DNA from: Algibacter mikhailovii
Lineage (GTDB): Bacteria; Bacteroidota; Bacteroidia; Flavobacteriales; Flavobacteriaceae
Assembly: GCF_014651495.1 (NCBI RefSeq)
Contig: NZ_BMWZ01000004.1
Location: 186,001 to 250,000 of the forward strand
DNA length: 64,000 nt
Direction of reading: 5' to 3'
Shown here: one piece after another, positions 1 to 9,240 of the stretch
Layout of the letters: each line of letters starts with the position of its first letter
Numbering within the stretch: position 1 is the first letter of the stretch
Translations under genes and position numbers: made by a program
Notes under the pieces: generated by a model
What the model was told of the DNA's origin: nothing
The model's input: the letters and a program-made list of their open reading frames with translations, nothing else
Database searches by the model: none

Positions 1-1205
1 TCTGCAATATAACTTCCACTAACATTATAACTCATAGTACTTGACACCTTCCCTTTTAAACCAAGATAGGTATTATATACTTGATCGGTGGGAGTAATAA
101 ACAGGCTAGGTGAAACAAAAGGATTTTCATTTGCAAAACCATGATAAGAGTTTTGAATTAAATCTCCTTTAATTCCCCCATAGGCAATTAAAACATCATT
201 TACCACCCTATACGTTGCGCTAACATTTGGATACATATAGAATTTACTCTTGCCAAACTCCATATCATTTAAATAATACAAGGATAGACCTATATCTACG
301 GTTAAATCATCCTCTTGAAGCTGAAAGGTTGGTGATAATCCTATTTGAAAATTACTATACTTCAATTCTGAATTGGTGAAATAGTCTCTATCAAAACCTC
401 CGCCTAAATAATCAATTTTAAAACCGGTATAAATCTCTATATTATTAATAGGAATATCCACTTGTGCTTTCGCAATAAATCTATTTTCTCCGGAACCTTG
501 ATTATCCGAAAAATGACGAAAGAACACACTACCAGAATTGATATACGTATCATTAAAAGTAAGTGCTCCACCTACGTGGGCATCAAAGTAAGAATGACCA
601 ACATCTAAACCATTAATAAGCACTGTATCATCTTTATAACCATCATTTATTCCATACCAATTATAATGTTGAAATTGGAATCCACCATCAATATTATAAG
701 TCATATCACGTTGATTAGAGCTATAATTAACTTCCAATTGCGAATTGATAAAATCATCATCTAGTACAACTTCATCAATACCACCACCAGATGAATGATG
801 GCGCACATAACCGCCTATATTATCGTATCGATTAAGGGCGTGATTTAAATAGACTTCCCCTAAAATAGTATTATATGTGCCCAATCCAAGAGATGCATAA
901 TTATCATATAACTTAGATGGTGCCTTTTTTTCAACAACGGCAGCCTTGCCTTTTGCAGGTGTAAAGGTTGAAGCTACCGGAATCGAAAAAATATTATATT
1001 TAATTTCCTTTTTTTTATCGGTTGTCTCTTCATCAAGATTTGGAGCTTCTTTGACTTTAAACGCATCTGATATTGTTGGAGTATACGGCTTGACAACATC
1101 AATAACACCTGTAGTTAAGGTGTCACTTGATTTATCTTGAGAAAAGCCTATATTAATCCTTAATGCAAAGATTATTAACGCTAATATTTTTATGTGCTTT
1201 CGCAT
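1..1205 (-). CDS. Outer-membrane beta-barrel (TonB-receptor-like) protein, C-terminus cut by window edge
   Basis: The reading frame opens at an ATG (complement of 1203-1205) and runs off the window start, so only about 400 N-terminal residues are visible. They begin with a signal peptide (MRKHIKILALIIF...GFSQ), then a low-complexity stretch containing VVKPYTPTISDAFK, then alternating aromatic/polar strands typical of an outer-membrane barrel. No plug domain or TonB box is visible, so a full TonB receptor is not shown; flavobacterial relatives are often annotated as TonB-dependent receptors. It lies 31 bp downstream of the large TPR gene on the same strand and is probably co-transcribed with it. 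Substrate unknown. Confidence 0.7.
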   Translation of the reverse strand, partial: MRKHIKILALIIFALRINIGFSQDKSSDTLTTGVIDVVKPYTPTISDAFKVKEAPNLDEETTDKKKEIKYNIFSIPVASTFTPAKGKAAVVEKKAPSKLYDNYASLGLGTYNTILGEVYLNHALNRYDNIGGYVRHHSSGGGIDEVVLDDDFINSQLEVNYSSNQRDMTYNIDGGFQFQHYNWYGINDGYKDDTVLINGLDVGHSYFDAHVGGALTFNDTYINSGSVFFRHFSDNQGSGENRFIAKAQVDIPINNIEIYTGFKIDYLGGGFDRDYFTNSELKYSNFQIGLSPTFQLQEDDLTVDIGLSLYYLNDMEFGKSKFYMYPNVSATYRVVNDVLIAYGGIKGDLIQNSYHGFANENPFVSPSLFITPTDQVYNTYLGLKGKVSSTMSYNVSGSYIA

Positions 1206-1236
1206 ATGTAATTTTTATTTATAGTGATTGATGATA

Positions 1237-4200
1237 CTAATCTTCTGCCTGAATTGAAGCGTTCGTTTCGGCTTCCTTTTTCTTGATTGTACTAAGTTCT
1301 TCTTTTGCTTCTGACACAACATCTTCAAATTCTGAAAAATTAGTTATAACGCTTTCCAAAATATAAGTGGCCTGAAATGCATCATCTAAGGCGTAAAAAT
1401 TCTTAGCCATAAGTACCAAACCTTTAGCGCTATAGTATTTATACCCAGAAAAATCTTTTGCTAGTTTTTGAACGCTTATGTTAGAAGCTTCAAAATTATT
1501 TGCTTTATTTTTAAAATAAGCGTCATGGTATAATGCTTCTGCAGCCATTTCCCCAATAGCAACTTGCTCCACTTCTTTATAGGCCAACTCAGCTTTGTCC
1601 TCATCCCCTGTTTTCATAGCAGATCTGGCAATAATAATATGGGCATCGCTTTTTATTTTATTATCAATATTTGAACTTGATAATACTTTTTCTGCATAAG
1701 AAACGGCTATCTTATAAGCTTGCAATTGGTAGTTTGCTTTCATTAAATTTGATTGCGAAAAAATCACATTATGCGGAAAGCTTGCTTCTTCCTCCAACCT
1801 TTTCAGCAAAGGAATGGCCTTCTCCCAACGTTTCTGTTCTAGATGGTATTGTGATAATTTTGCCAAAGCTTCTTCTGTAAATTCACTTTGAGCGGCTTCA
1901 ACCACATAGCTATAATGTGGTGAGGCATTCTCCAACAAATTCTTTTTAGAATACAATTGTGCTACATAAAAATGAGCTTTTAACGCATGCAACCCTTTAG
2001 GGAATTCATTGAGATAATCATTAAAACCTCTAATGGCTCTATCCACGTTATTATCTAAATATTGTTTTTCAGCCGATTCATAAGTGGTATTATCCAATTC
2101 AACATCAGTCACTTCAACATAATCCAAGGTTCTCACCCACGTGGCATATTGATTCACTTCTCCAATATCAATATAAATTAAACGTGCCGTTGAAACTGCC
2201 TGAACCGCTTCTGGCGTTCCAGGAAAATCATTGGCAACTTTTTTAAATTTTGTTAACGCTTGATCATTTTGCCCACTATTGTAGTACACTAATCCTTGAC
2301 GCAACAAGCCCTTTGGCACAAATGAACTCATCTTATATTCACTAATTAATTGATTATAAGCGCGCATAGCTTCATCCGTTTCATTCGCCTTTACATATGA
2401 ATTACCGAGCTCATACATAGCATCATCTCTAAACTTAGATTTAGGATAATCCGTAATAAAATCTTCCAAAGCTTGAATTTTTAAAGATGATTTCCCGAGG
2501 TATCCAATACTTAATGCTTTCTGAAAAGCAGGATAATCTGATTCAATATTATTCAGCTTGATGGCCTTTTCATAGGCATTAATGGCCTCTTGATATTCAC
2601 TAGAAACAAAATGCGCATCGCCTAACCGCAAGTAAGCATCATTCAACCTTAACTGATCTTCAGTTTCTGTGGCAATAAACTGATTAAAATATTCTGATGC
2701 TCGTGTATAATTCTTAAGCTTAAAGTATGTGTAAGCAATATGATAATTTACATTTTTGTCTTCAGAAATTCCCGAAGGACCAGATTGCTGAACAAACTGC
2801 TTAAACCCCAACAAAGCATCTTCATAACTCGTTAGTTGATAATCAGACTCTGCCTTCCAGAAGGTCGCTTTTGCTGTAAATTTAGGATTAATAGATTCTT
2901 TAATTGAGGCATCAAAAAGAGCTTCCGCTTCTAAATACTTTCCTTCATTAAACAGTTCTAAACCTCTATAAAAAGACACTTTTTGATAGGCTTCTTTGTT
3001 TGCGTAACTCTTCTTTCCCTTTAAAAGACGTAGGGCTTCTTCATAGTTTTTAGATGTAATATAAGAATCAATTAGAAGCGTTTCTGCTTCTTCTTTATAG
3101 CTCGTATTAGGATATCGTTCAAGATACTCGGCCAATACCTGCGGAGCAGATTGATACGGGTTTCCTATTTCATAACTAATTTTAGCATAATTTAACCAGG
3201 CATCTTCTTGAATTTTCAAATTATAATTCATTTGAGATGCATTTCTAAAAGCATTTAGAGCCTCTTGTTTTTTGTCTAGGTTTATATAACATTCTCCTAA
3301 ATGATAATAGGCATTTTGAGCAATGCCATCCTGGCCGTCTATAATCTTATTAAATTCTGAAAGTGCACTGTTATAATCTTTCTGCATGTAGAATGCATAG
3401 CCTAATTGATAAAAATCCGTATTATTCCATTTCCCATTTTTCCCCTCATAGCTTTCAAGATATGGAATAGCCTCAGGGTATTGCTTTAAGTTAAAATAAC
3501 TCTCCCCTATTATTTTTGATAACTCTGAAGCCTCATTAGCATCACTAGATTCTAACATCTTTTTAGCCAAGGTAATGGCTTGTTCAAATCTACCTAGTTT
3601 GAAATTTAAATCCGCCTGGTAATAAGACATTTTTTCTTGATACCTTTCATTGTTTTCAACTTGTTCAAAATATTGGTTTGCCTTGTCATAATCATCGCCC
3701 TCATAGGCCATAAAACCAATATAATATTTAGCTTGTTCACCGTATGTTTTCGAGTTTTCAATACGCGCTAAATACTTTTTTGCATCTTTATAATCTTTAG
3801 TGAGAAACGCCGTGTAACCTTTATTAAAATAATATTTTTCTAGTTCAGCTTGGCTTAAATCATTTTCATAAACTTTATTATACCATTTCTGAGCATGGGC
3901 ATATTTTGCATTTTCGAAATAATAATCAGCCACATCAACAAAGGCTGTATTTCGTTTAGTGCTAGTAGGGTATTTCTCCACAAAATCTTCTACCAATTTA
4001 TCAGCATTCAATTGATTCAACCTAATGGCGCAGGTAGCAATGTAATAGGTACAATCTGATTTTAGAACAGTTTCTTTTGTGGTTTTATAAACTGCTTTAA
4101 ATAATGACTGCGCAGCCTGATATTGTTGATTATTATATAAAGTAAGTGCCTTTTGATATTCTACAATTTTACTTGTATAAACAGCTGATTGCTGCGCTAT

Positions 4201-4257
4201 TATTTGAAAACTAAAAGTTACAGCCACCATTAGTGTAACAATACATTTTTTAGTCAT
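1237..4257 (-). CDS. Large periplasmic tetratricopeptide-repeat protein
   Basis: 1006 residues with an N-terminal signal peptide (MTKKCIVTLMVAVTFSFQIIAQ), followed almost entirely by degenerate TPR helices. Recurring A-Y-Y-x-G and Y-x-x-A-I-x-x-Y/F elements occur from about residue 30 to 990, and the protein ends in a charged tail. TPR proteins are protein-protein scaffolds; the signal peptide puts this one in the periplasm or at the outer membrane. The barrel gene follows after 31 bp, suggesting a scaffold/outer-membrane pair. No catalytic motif is seen. A -7 box (TATATTTG on the minus strand) lies 25-32 bp upstream of the ATG. Confidence 0.85.
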   Translation of the reverse strand: MTKKCIVTLMVAVTFSFQIIAQQSAVYTSKIVEYQKALTLYNNQQYQAAQSLFKAVYKTTKETVLKSDCTYYIATCAIRLNQLNADKLVEDFVEKYPTSTKRNTAFVDVADYYFENAKYAHAQKWYNKVYENDLSQAELEKYYFNKGYTAFLTKDYKDAKKYLARIENSKTYGEQAKYYIGFMAYEGDDYDKANQYFEQVENNERYQEKMSYYQADLNFKLGRFEQAITLAKKMLESSDANEASELSKIIGESYFNLKQYPEAIPYLESYEGKNGKWNNTDFYQLGYAFYMQKDYNSALSEFNKIIDGQDGIAQNAYYHLGECYINLDKKQEALNAFRNASQMNYNLKIQEDAWLNYAKISYEIGNPYQSAPQVLAEYLERYPNTSYKEEAETLLIDSYITSKNYEEALRLLKGKKSYANKEAYQKVSFYRGLELFNEGKYLEAEALFDASIKESINPKFTAKATFWKAESDYQLTSYEDALLGFKQFVQQSGPSGISEDKNVNYHIAYTYFKLKNYTRASEYFNQFIATETEDQLRLNDAYLRLGDAHFVSSEYQEAINAYEKAIKLNNIESDYPAFQKALSIGYLGKSSLKIQALEDFITDYPKSKFRDDAMYELGNSYVKANETDEAMRAYNQLISEYKMSSFVPKGLLRQGLVYYNSGQNDQALTKFKKVANDFPGTPEAVQAVSTARLIYIDIGEVNQYATWVRTLDYVEVTDVELDNTTYESAEKQYLDNNVDRAIRGFNDYLNEFPKGLHALKAHFYVAQLYSKKNLLENASPHYSYVVEAAQSEFTEEALAKLSQYHLEQKRWEKAIPLLKRLEEEASFPHNVIFSQSNLMKANYQLQAYKIAVSYAEKVLSSSNIDNKIKSDAHIIIARSAMKTGDEDKAELAYKEVEQVAIGEMAAEALYHDAYFKNKANNFEASNISVQKLAKDFSGYKYYSAKGLVLMAKNFYALDDAFQATYILESVITNFSEFEDVVSEAKEELSTIKKKEAETNASIQAED

Positions 4258-4281
4258 TAAGGATTTGGTTTTAATTTAAAT

Positions 4282-4289
4282 CAAATATA
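4282..4289 (-). promoter_or_regulatory. Bacteroidota -7 box of the TPR/barrel unit
   Basis: The minus strand reads TATATTTG, a full match to TAnnTTTG, and would start transcription about 19 nt before the ATG at 4257. No clear -33 TTTG is seen at the expected distance. Confidence 0.5.
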
Positions 4290-4452
4290 ATTTAATCTGA
4301 ATCTTATAACGTAATAATCATGGCATAATTATAAACCGAGTTATTAAATATTTGATTGATCTCCGGAAATAAATTAAAATTGTAATCGTTTGCTTTTAGG
4401 GTTAAACTTTTTAGTAATACTTTTACAGCACATTAAACCTCTTTGTAAAATT

Positions 4453-5139
4453 ATGTCAAGTCCTATTTTAAAACTCAAAGATGCCTCTATTTATCAAGGT
4501 GATAATTTAGTGCTATCCAATGTTAACGTTGAAGTTAGTAAGGGTGACTTTGTTTATCTTATTGGAAAAACAGGAACAGGAAAGAGTAGCTTTATGAAAA
4601 CCCTTTATGGCGATTTACCTTTAAACCAAGGAGAAGGACATATTGTAGACTTCGATTTAAAAACGCTTAAAGAAAAAGACATTCCATATTTAAGGCGTAA
4701 ATTAGGTGTTGTTTTTCAAGATTTTAAATTGCTTATTGATAGAACCATAAATGATAATCTCCTATTTGTACTAAAAGCAACAGGATGGAAGGACAAGACC
4801 AAAATGACTTCACGTATAGAAGAAGTTCTTAACAAAGTAGGAATGACATCTAAAGGCTTTAAATACCCTCATGAACTTTCTGGAGGTGAGCAACAACGCA
4901 TTGCGATTGCCAGAGCATTACTTAACAATCCTGAACTTATTCTTGCCGATGAACCTACAGGCAACCTAGACCCCCAAACTAGTATAGAAGTTATGGAAGT
5001 GCTCCAAGAAATCAATAAAAACGGCAATACTATTTTGATGGCCACTCATGATTATGCGCTTTTATTAAAATACCCAAGCAAGACTTTGAAATGTGATAAC
5101 AATGCAGTGTATGAAGTCGTGCAGCGAAAAAGTCAATAA
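4453..5139 (+). CDS. ftsE: Cell-division ABC transporter ATPase FtsE
   Basis: 228 residues from the ATG at 4453; a longer frame exists only from a TTG at 4390, and its extra 21 residues do not look like the family. Walker A is GKTGTGKSS (about 38-46), the ABC signature LSGGEQQR (142-149), and Walker B with D-loop LILADEPTGNLD. Length and the TGxGKS form match the FtsE/LolD group. FtsE works with FtsX at the inner membrane to activate septal peptidoglycan hydrolases. No ftsX is adjacent; instead a glycosyltransferase starts 3 bp after the stop, suggesting co-transcription. A LolD-type role is the main alternative. Confidence 0.85.
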   Translation: MSSPILKLKDASIYQGDNLVLSNVNVEVSKGDFVYLIGKTGTGKSSFMKTLYGDLPLNQGEGHIVDFDLKTLKEKDIPYLRRKLGVVFQDFKLLIDRTINDNLLFVLKATGWKDKTKMTSRIEEVLNKVGMTSKGFKYPHELSGGEQQRIAIARALLNNPELILADEPTGNLDPQTSIEVMEVLQEINKNGNTILMATHDYALLLKYPSKTLKCDNNAVYEVVQRKSQ

Positions 5140-5142
5140 AAT

Positions 5143-6018
5143 ATGAATGGGTTAAGTATTTGTATTCCTGTTTATAATTATAATGCATTAAGCGCTGTAA
5201 AAACGTTATGTAAACAAATACAATCCTTAGATTTAAAAGCGGAGGTATTGGTTGTTGATGACGCATCTAGTCCAGAAATTACCGATTTGGCTAACTTTAA
5301 AAACAACAACTATACATACGAACGATTAGAGCAAAATATTGGAAGGTCTAAGATTAGAAATTATCTTGCGCAAAAATCAAAATACAGTCATATCCTTTTC
5401 ATTGACGGGGACTCCGGTATTGAGCAGAATTTCTTAGACCATTACCTATTGGCGCTTTCTAAAAATGACAACTGTATAATTTATGGTGGAACTGCGCAAC
5501 CAAAGAAATCTAATAAAACAAAAGGACTAAGATATAACTACAGTAAAAAGATAGAATTTAAAAAGGCTAATACAAGAAACAAAAAGCCGTTTATCTGTTT
5601 TAAAACGAACAATTTTATTGTACCCAAAGAAATCATTACAGCAACACCTTTTAATGAGAACTTAAAAAAGTACGGGCATGAGGACACCTTTTTTGCTTAC
5701 CAAATGGAACAAGTTCCTGTTAAAATTATTCATATCGACAATCCTGTAATTCATTTTGATGACAGTAACAATTCGCAATTCATAAAAAAAACTAAAGAGA
5801 GTATTGAGAACCTGATTGTTCTTTACACTGAATATCCCCAGTTCATGGAATATAGCGAGCTCTTAAAATTTGCAAAAACAAATACAATATTAAATTACCA
5901 ATTATCAAAAAAATTGGCATACCCTATTTCGAAATTCTTTGAGGTTTTGGCAGAAAAAACGAGCAGCACAAGCTTTTTTCAAATGTTTAAACTTTTTTAT
6001 TTAACCTCTATTCAATAA
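5143..6018 (+). CDS. Family 2 glycosyltransferase
   Basis: 291 residues, GT-A fold. The N-terminus LSICIPVYNYNALSAVKTL is the GT2 nucleotide-binding strand, VLVVDDAS is the first acidic motif, and FIDGDS is the DxD-type metal/sugar-nucleotide site. A W/H-rich acceptor region with GHEDTFF follows, where ED is the usual GT2 catalytic base motif. No membrane segments are seen, so it is cytoplasmic or peripheral. It starts 3 bp after ftsE and is followed after 4 bp by another GT2. Donor and acceptor are unknown. Confidence 0.85.
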   Translation: MNGLSICIPVYNYNALSAVKTLCKQIQSLDLKAEVLVVDDASSPEITDLANFKNNNYTYERLEQNIGRSKIRNYLAQKSKYSHILFIDGDSGIEQNFLDHYLLALSKNDNCIIYGGTAQPKKSNKTKGLRYNYSKKIEFKKANTRNKKPFICFKTNNFIVPKEIITATPFNENLKKYGHEDTFFAYQMEQVPVKIIHIDNPVIHFDDSNNSQFIKKTKESIENLIVLYTEYPQFMEYSELLKFAKTNTILNYQLSKKLAYPISKFFEVLAEKTSSTSFFQMFKLFYLTSIQ

Positions 6019-6022
6019 TCAC

Positions 6023-6976
6023 ATGACCCCAGATCTAAACACTCCTTTTTTCTCGGTTATAATCCCTTTGTATAACAAGGAAAATTACATAGAAAAAACA
6101 TTAAAAAGTGTGCTAAATCAAAGTTTCAAAGATTTTGAAATAGTTATTGTAGATGATGGAAGTACTGATAAAAGCTTAGAAATCATTGAAAGTTTTAAAG
6201 CAGACAATATTATAATCTTAAAACAAAAAAACGCTGGAGTTTCAATTGCTAGGAATAAAGGAGTGCAAGCAGCTCAAGCTAATTTCATCGCATTTCTAGA
6301 CGCAGATGATTTGTGGTATGAGAATCATTTATTTGAATTAAACAAACAAATAAGGGCCTTCCCAGATGCTGGTCTTTATTGCAATAATTATGAAATCTAT
6401 CACACCAATGGGTTTTGTAAACCAGCAGAATTAAACTTAGATTATAACAAAGATTGTTTAATAGTACCCAATTTTTTTACTGCAAGTATAACCAACTGTT
6501 TGGCTTGGACATCGGCTGTAGCCGTATCAAAAAAAACATTTGAAGACATTGGAGGTTTTGATCCCGATCTTAAAACGTTTCAGGATTTAGATTTATGGAT
6601 TAGAATAGCTCTGAACTATGATATTTCTTTCAACCCTACTATCACCATGTCGTACCATTTTTTTATTGATGACAGTCTTTCAAAAAATGAATATAACATT
6701 ATGAGGTATAATGGACTAAAAAAATATCAGGAATACGAAAGCAAAAATTCAGGTCTTAAACAATATTTAGACATCAATAGGTACGCTCTTGCCATACGCT
6801 GTCTTTTAAACAATGAAGACGATATATACAAAAAATTAAAAACAGAAATTAATTACAAAAACTTAAACGTTAAGCAGCATATCCTGTTAAAAACACCAAA
6901 ATATATTGTGTTAAAAATTAAAAGTTTTCAAAAGTTTTTAATCAAAAACAAACTCTACCTCACCGCATACAATTAA
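6023..6976 (+). CDS. Family 2 glycosyltransferase
   Basis: 317 residues. GT2 motifs in order: FSVIIPLYNKENYIEKTL, IVIVDDGSTDKSLEII, NAGVSIARNKGV, and AFLDADDLW as the DxD site. GGFDPDLKTFQDLDLWIRI holds the catalytic-base D. This is a textbook WcaA-like GT2 without membrane segments. It is the last gene of the plus-strand run and ends 3 bp before the convergent GT4 gene. It probably adds one sugar of a surface glycan made by this cluster. Confidence 0.88.
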   Translation: MTPDLNTPFFSVIIPLYNKENYIEKTLKSVLNQSFKDFEIVIVDDGSTDKSLEIIESFKADNIIILKQKNAGVSIARNKGVQAAQANFIAFLDADDLWYENHLFELNKQIRAFPDAGLYCNNYEIYHTNGFCKPAELNLDYNKDCLIVPNFFTASITNCLAWTSAVAVSKKTFEDIGGFDPDLKTFQDLDLWIRIALNYDISFNPTITMSYHFFIDDSLSKNEYNIMRYNGLKKYQEYESKNSGLKQYLDINRYALAIRCLLNNEDDIYKKLKTEINYKNLNVKQHILLKTPKYIVLKIKSFQKFLIKNKLYLTAYN

Positions 6977-6979
6977 ATT

Positions 6980-8050
6980 TTAATCAAGTAGCTTTTTCCA
7001 TGCTTTAGATATATTATCCATTGAAAATTGCCCCACACTTTCTACTGCATTTTTTTTACAAAACTCATATAGCGGCTTATTTTTGATAAAAGTATCAAAA
7101 GCATTTGCTAACTCAGTAGGACTATTGTTTTCTACTAACAACCCGTTGTGCTCATGTTCAATAATCTCTTTTGGACCAGATTTACAATTAACAGAAACTA
7201 CAGGAGTTCCTAATGACAGAGATTCTATCAAAACCAGTGGAAATCCTTCATGCCTACTTGTTAAAGTTGTAAAGCGTGCTTTTTTAACAAAAGGAAATGG
7301 GTTTTTGATATATGATTTATGGATTACGTAGTTTTCAAGTTCCAGTTCCCTTATTTTAAAATTTAAAAAATCGACATCCTTCCCATCGCCTATAATGTAT
7401 AACTTTATATTACTATTTGACAACGACGATATTTTATAGGCTTGTAGCAATAATGTGAAGTTTTTTACCCTTTCTTCAATGCGTCCATAACACAAAATGT
7501 ATTCTCCTTCTACTTCAATTTCCTCATTAGCTTTTGCTGTTATACTCGCTAATTCTATGGGATTGTATATATGAATACAATTTTTAAAACCATATGTACT
7601 AACCACAGCATTTTGTATTTCTTTACTAACAGCTAGAATATTTGCGTTTTTAAAATACAATACCCTTGCAAGACATTTTGAATTAGGGAGATACGTTTTC
7701 AAATAATAACTGTGTATTATAGATATAATATTTTTAGCCTTGAACACATAATAGTAAAGCAAGAACTCTTTAAAAAATTCACTTCTGGGTCGGTTATCAA
7801 TAATGAAATTAAAATTATGTTTTTTAAAATATGCTCTTAAAATTTTAGTTTTGTTAAAAATAGAAACACGTCCTTCTAGCTTTTCTTCTAAATTAAATAA
7901 TGCCCCAGAAAATTCATAATCTATAATATTTTTTGTGGAAACTATTTTTACATTATATCCAAGATTAGAAAGCATTTGAGAGAGTAATCCACTAAATCGT
8001 TGTGCTCCTCCTTCACCTAAAGATGTTGTTATTATGCAGACTTTCTTCAT
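6980..8050 (-). CDS. Family 4 glycosyltransferase
   Basis: 356 residues, GT-B fold. The N-terminus has the glycine-rich acceptor loop (TSLGEGGAQRF). The C-terminal half carries the GT4 signature region SRHEGFPLVLIESLSLGTPVV with the E-x7-E pair that binds the sugar nucleotide, followed by GPKEII. YILCYGRIEERVKNF marks the start of the nucleotide-binding domain. It is cytoplasmic and uses retaining chemistry by family. It is the last gene of the minus-strand glycan run, 74 bp after the polyprenyl-phosphate-type GT2. Confidence 0.87.
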   Translation of the reverse strand: MKKVCIITTSLGEGGAQRFSGLLSQMLSNLGYNVKIVSTKNIIDYEFSGALFNLEEKLEGRVSIFNKTKILRAYFKKHNFNFIIDNRPRSEFFKEFLLYYYVFKAKNIISIIHSYYLKTYLPNSKCLARVLYFKNANILAVSKEIQNAVVSTYGFKNCIHIYNPIELASITAKANEEIEVEGEYILCYGRIEERVKNFTLLLQAYKISSLSNSNIKLYIIGDGKDVDFLNFKIRELELENYVIHKSYIKNPFPFVKKARFTTLTSRHEGFPLVLIESLSLGTPVVSVNCKSGPKEIIEHEHNGLLVENNSPTELANAFDTFIKNKPLYEFCKKNAVESVGQFSMDNISKAWKKLLD

Positions 8051-8124
8051 AAAAAATTATAAATAAAAGTTCGCTTCTTATTTCCTTAAAAAGGATTAGA
8101 ATTGAACAATGTGCAACTATATTC

Positions 8125-9240
8125 TTAAAGCTCTTCCTTTAAACCCAAAATACTAAAAAAGAAGCTAAACAATATAACTTGTACCCCCATTACTATAATT
8201 ATTGTAGCAGGAACAACAATGCTTAAAACCTGATAAATATCTAAATCTTTTTGAAAACCAAAGCCATACAAAAGAATTCCCGAAATCGATATAAGCAATC
8301 CACTCAACAAACCTCTTTCAAGAGTAAAAAAAGAAAACAAGTCATTATATTTTTTACGTCTTGGGATTAAGCCATGATTAGTAGCATAGATTTTAGTCAG
8401 TGCATAGAAGATGACAAACTGAAAGCTTATAAGAAACAAACCTGAAAATAGGGGGATCCATTCGACAACAAAAAGGTTTTTTAAATAAATTAATAAAAAA
8501 GTACCGATAAAACTGATCAGCATAAATATAACGCCTGGAATCAAAAACAACCATTTTGGACTATAAAGTAATAAAAACCTTAAATGCCGCCATCCATCTG
8601 GAAAGGACCTCAAATGAGCTTTTCTACTTCTTCCAGAAGGATAAACGGTTGTGGATACTTCAGTTATTTTTAAATCTAACAAAGAAGCCTTTACAATCAT
8701 TTCCGAAGCAAACTCCATACCCACTGTTGATAAATTCATTTGATTATACGCCTCTTTGGTAAACCCCCTCAAACCGCAATGAAAATCACCAATTTTAGTT
8801 TTAAAAAATATGTTTCCAATAAAAGTTAATACTGGATTCCCTACATATCTATGTAAAAAGGGCATAGACTCTTTTAATTTATCACCTTTAAATCTATTAC
8901 CTATAACCAAATCATACCCTTCATCAAGCTTATGAACGAACTCATCTAAATTCAAAATATCATGACTATCATCTGTGTCTGCCGAAATAATATAATCCCC
9001 ATTAGCTCGATCAATTGCACCTCTTGAGGCACTACCATAACCTTTAACTTCAACATTTACAACAATAGCACCAAGATTTTTGGCTATATCTTGAGAACCA
9101 TCAACACTGCCATTGTCACCTATTACAACTTCACCAGAAATTTTTACTCTTTTCAAAAATGCCTGTGCCTTCTTGATACAGGTACCAATTGTTTCCGCTT
9201 CATTCAAACAAGGCATTATGATAGATAATTTAACACTCAT
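8125..9240 (-). CDS. Polyprenyl-phosphate sugar synthase-like GT2 with C-terminal membrane segments
   Basis: 371 residues from the ATG at 9238-9240; the upstream TTG at 9246 adds only two residues. The catalytic part resembles dolichol-phosphate mannose synthase and GtrB: LSIIMPCLNEAETIGTCI, VVIGDNGSVDGSQ, ADTDDSHD and VIGNRF. HCGLRGFTKEAYNQM follows, and four hydrophobic segments lie in the last 150 residues. Such enzymes charge undecaprenyl phosphate with a sugar for a periplasmic GT-C transferase. The next gene upstream encodes a GT-C-like membrane protein whose 3' end overlaps this start by 11 bp, which fits a donor/transferase pair. Confidence 0.82.
   Translation of the reverse strand: MSVKLSIIMPCLNEAETIGTCIKKAQAFLKRVKISGEVVIGDNGSVDGSQDIAKNLGAIVVNVEVKGYGSASRGAIDRANGDYIISADTDDSHDILNLDEFVHKLDEGYDLVIGNRFKGDKLKESMPFLHRYVGNPVLTFIGNIFFKTKIGDFHCGLRGFTKEAYNQMNLSTVGMEFASEMIVKASLLDLKITEVSTTVYPSGRSRKAHLRSFPDGWRHLRFLLLYSPKWLFLIPGVIFMLISFIGTFLLIYLKNLFVVEWIPLFSGLFLISFQFVIFYALTKIYATNHGLIPRRKKYNDLFSFFTLERGLLSGLLISISGILLYGFGFQKDLDIYQVLSIVVPATIIIVMGVQVILFSFFFSILGLKEEL

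Noticed and set aside
4390-4452. N-terminal extension of FtsE from a TTG codon
   Set aside because: Extra residues are unlike the family; the ATG at 4453 gives the normal FtsE length.
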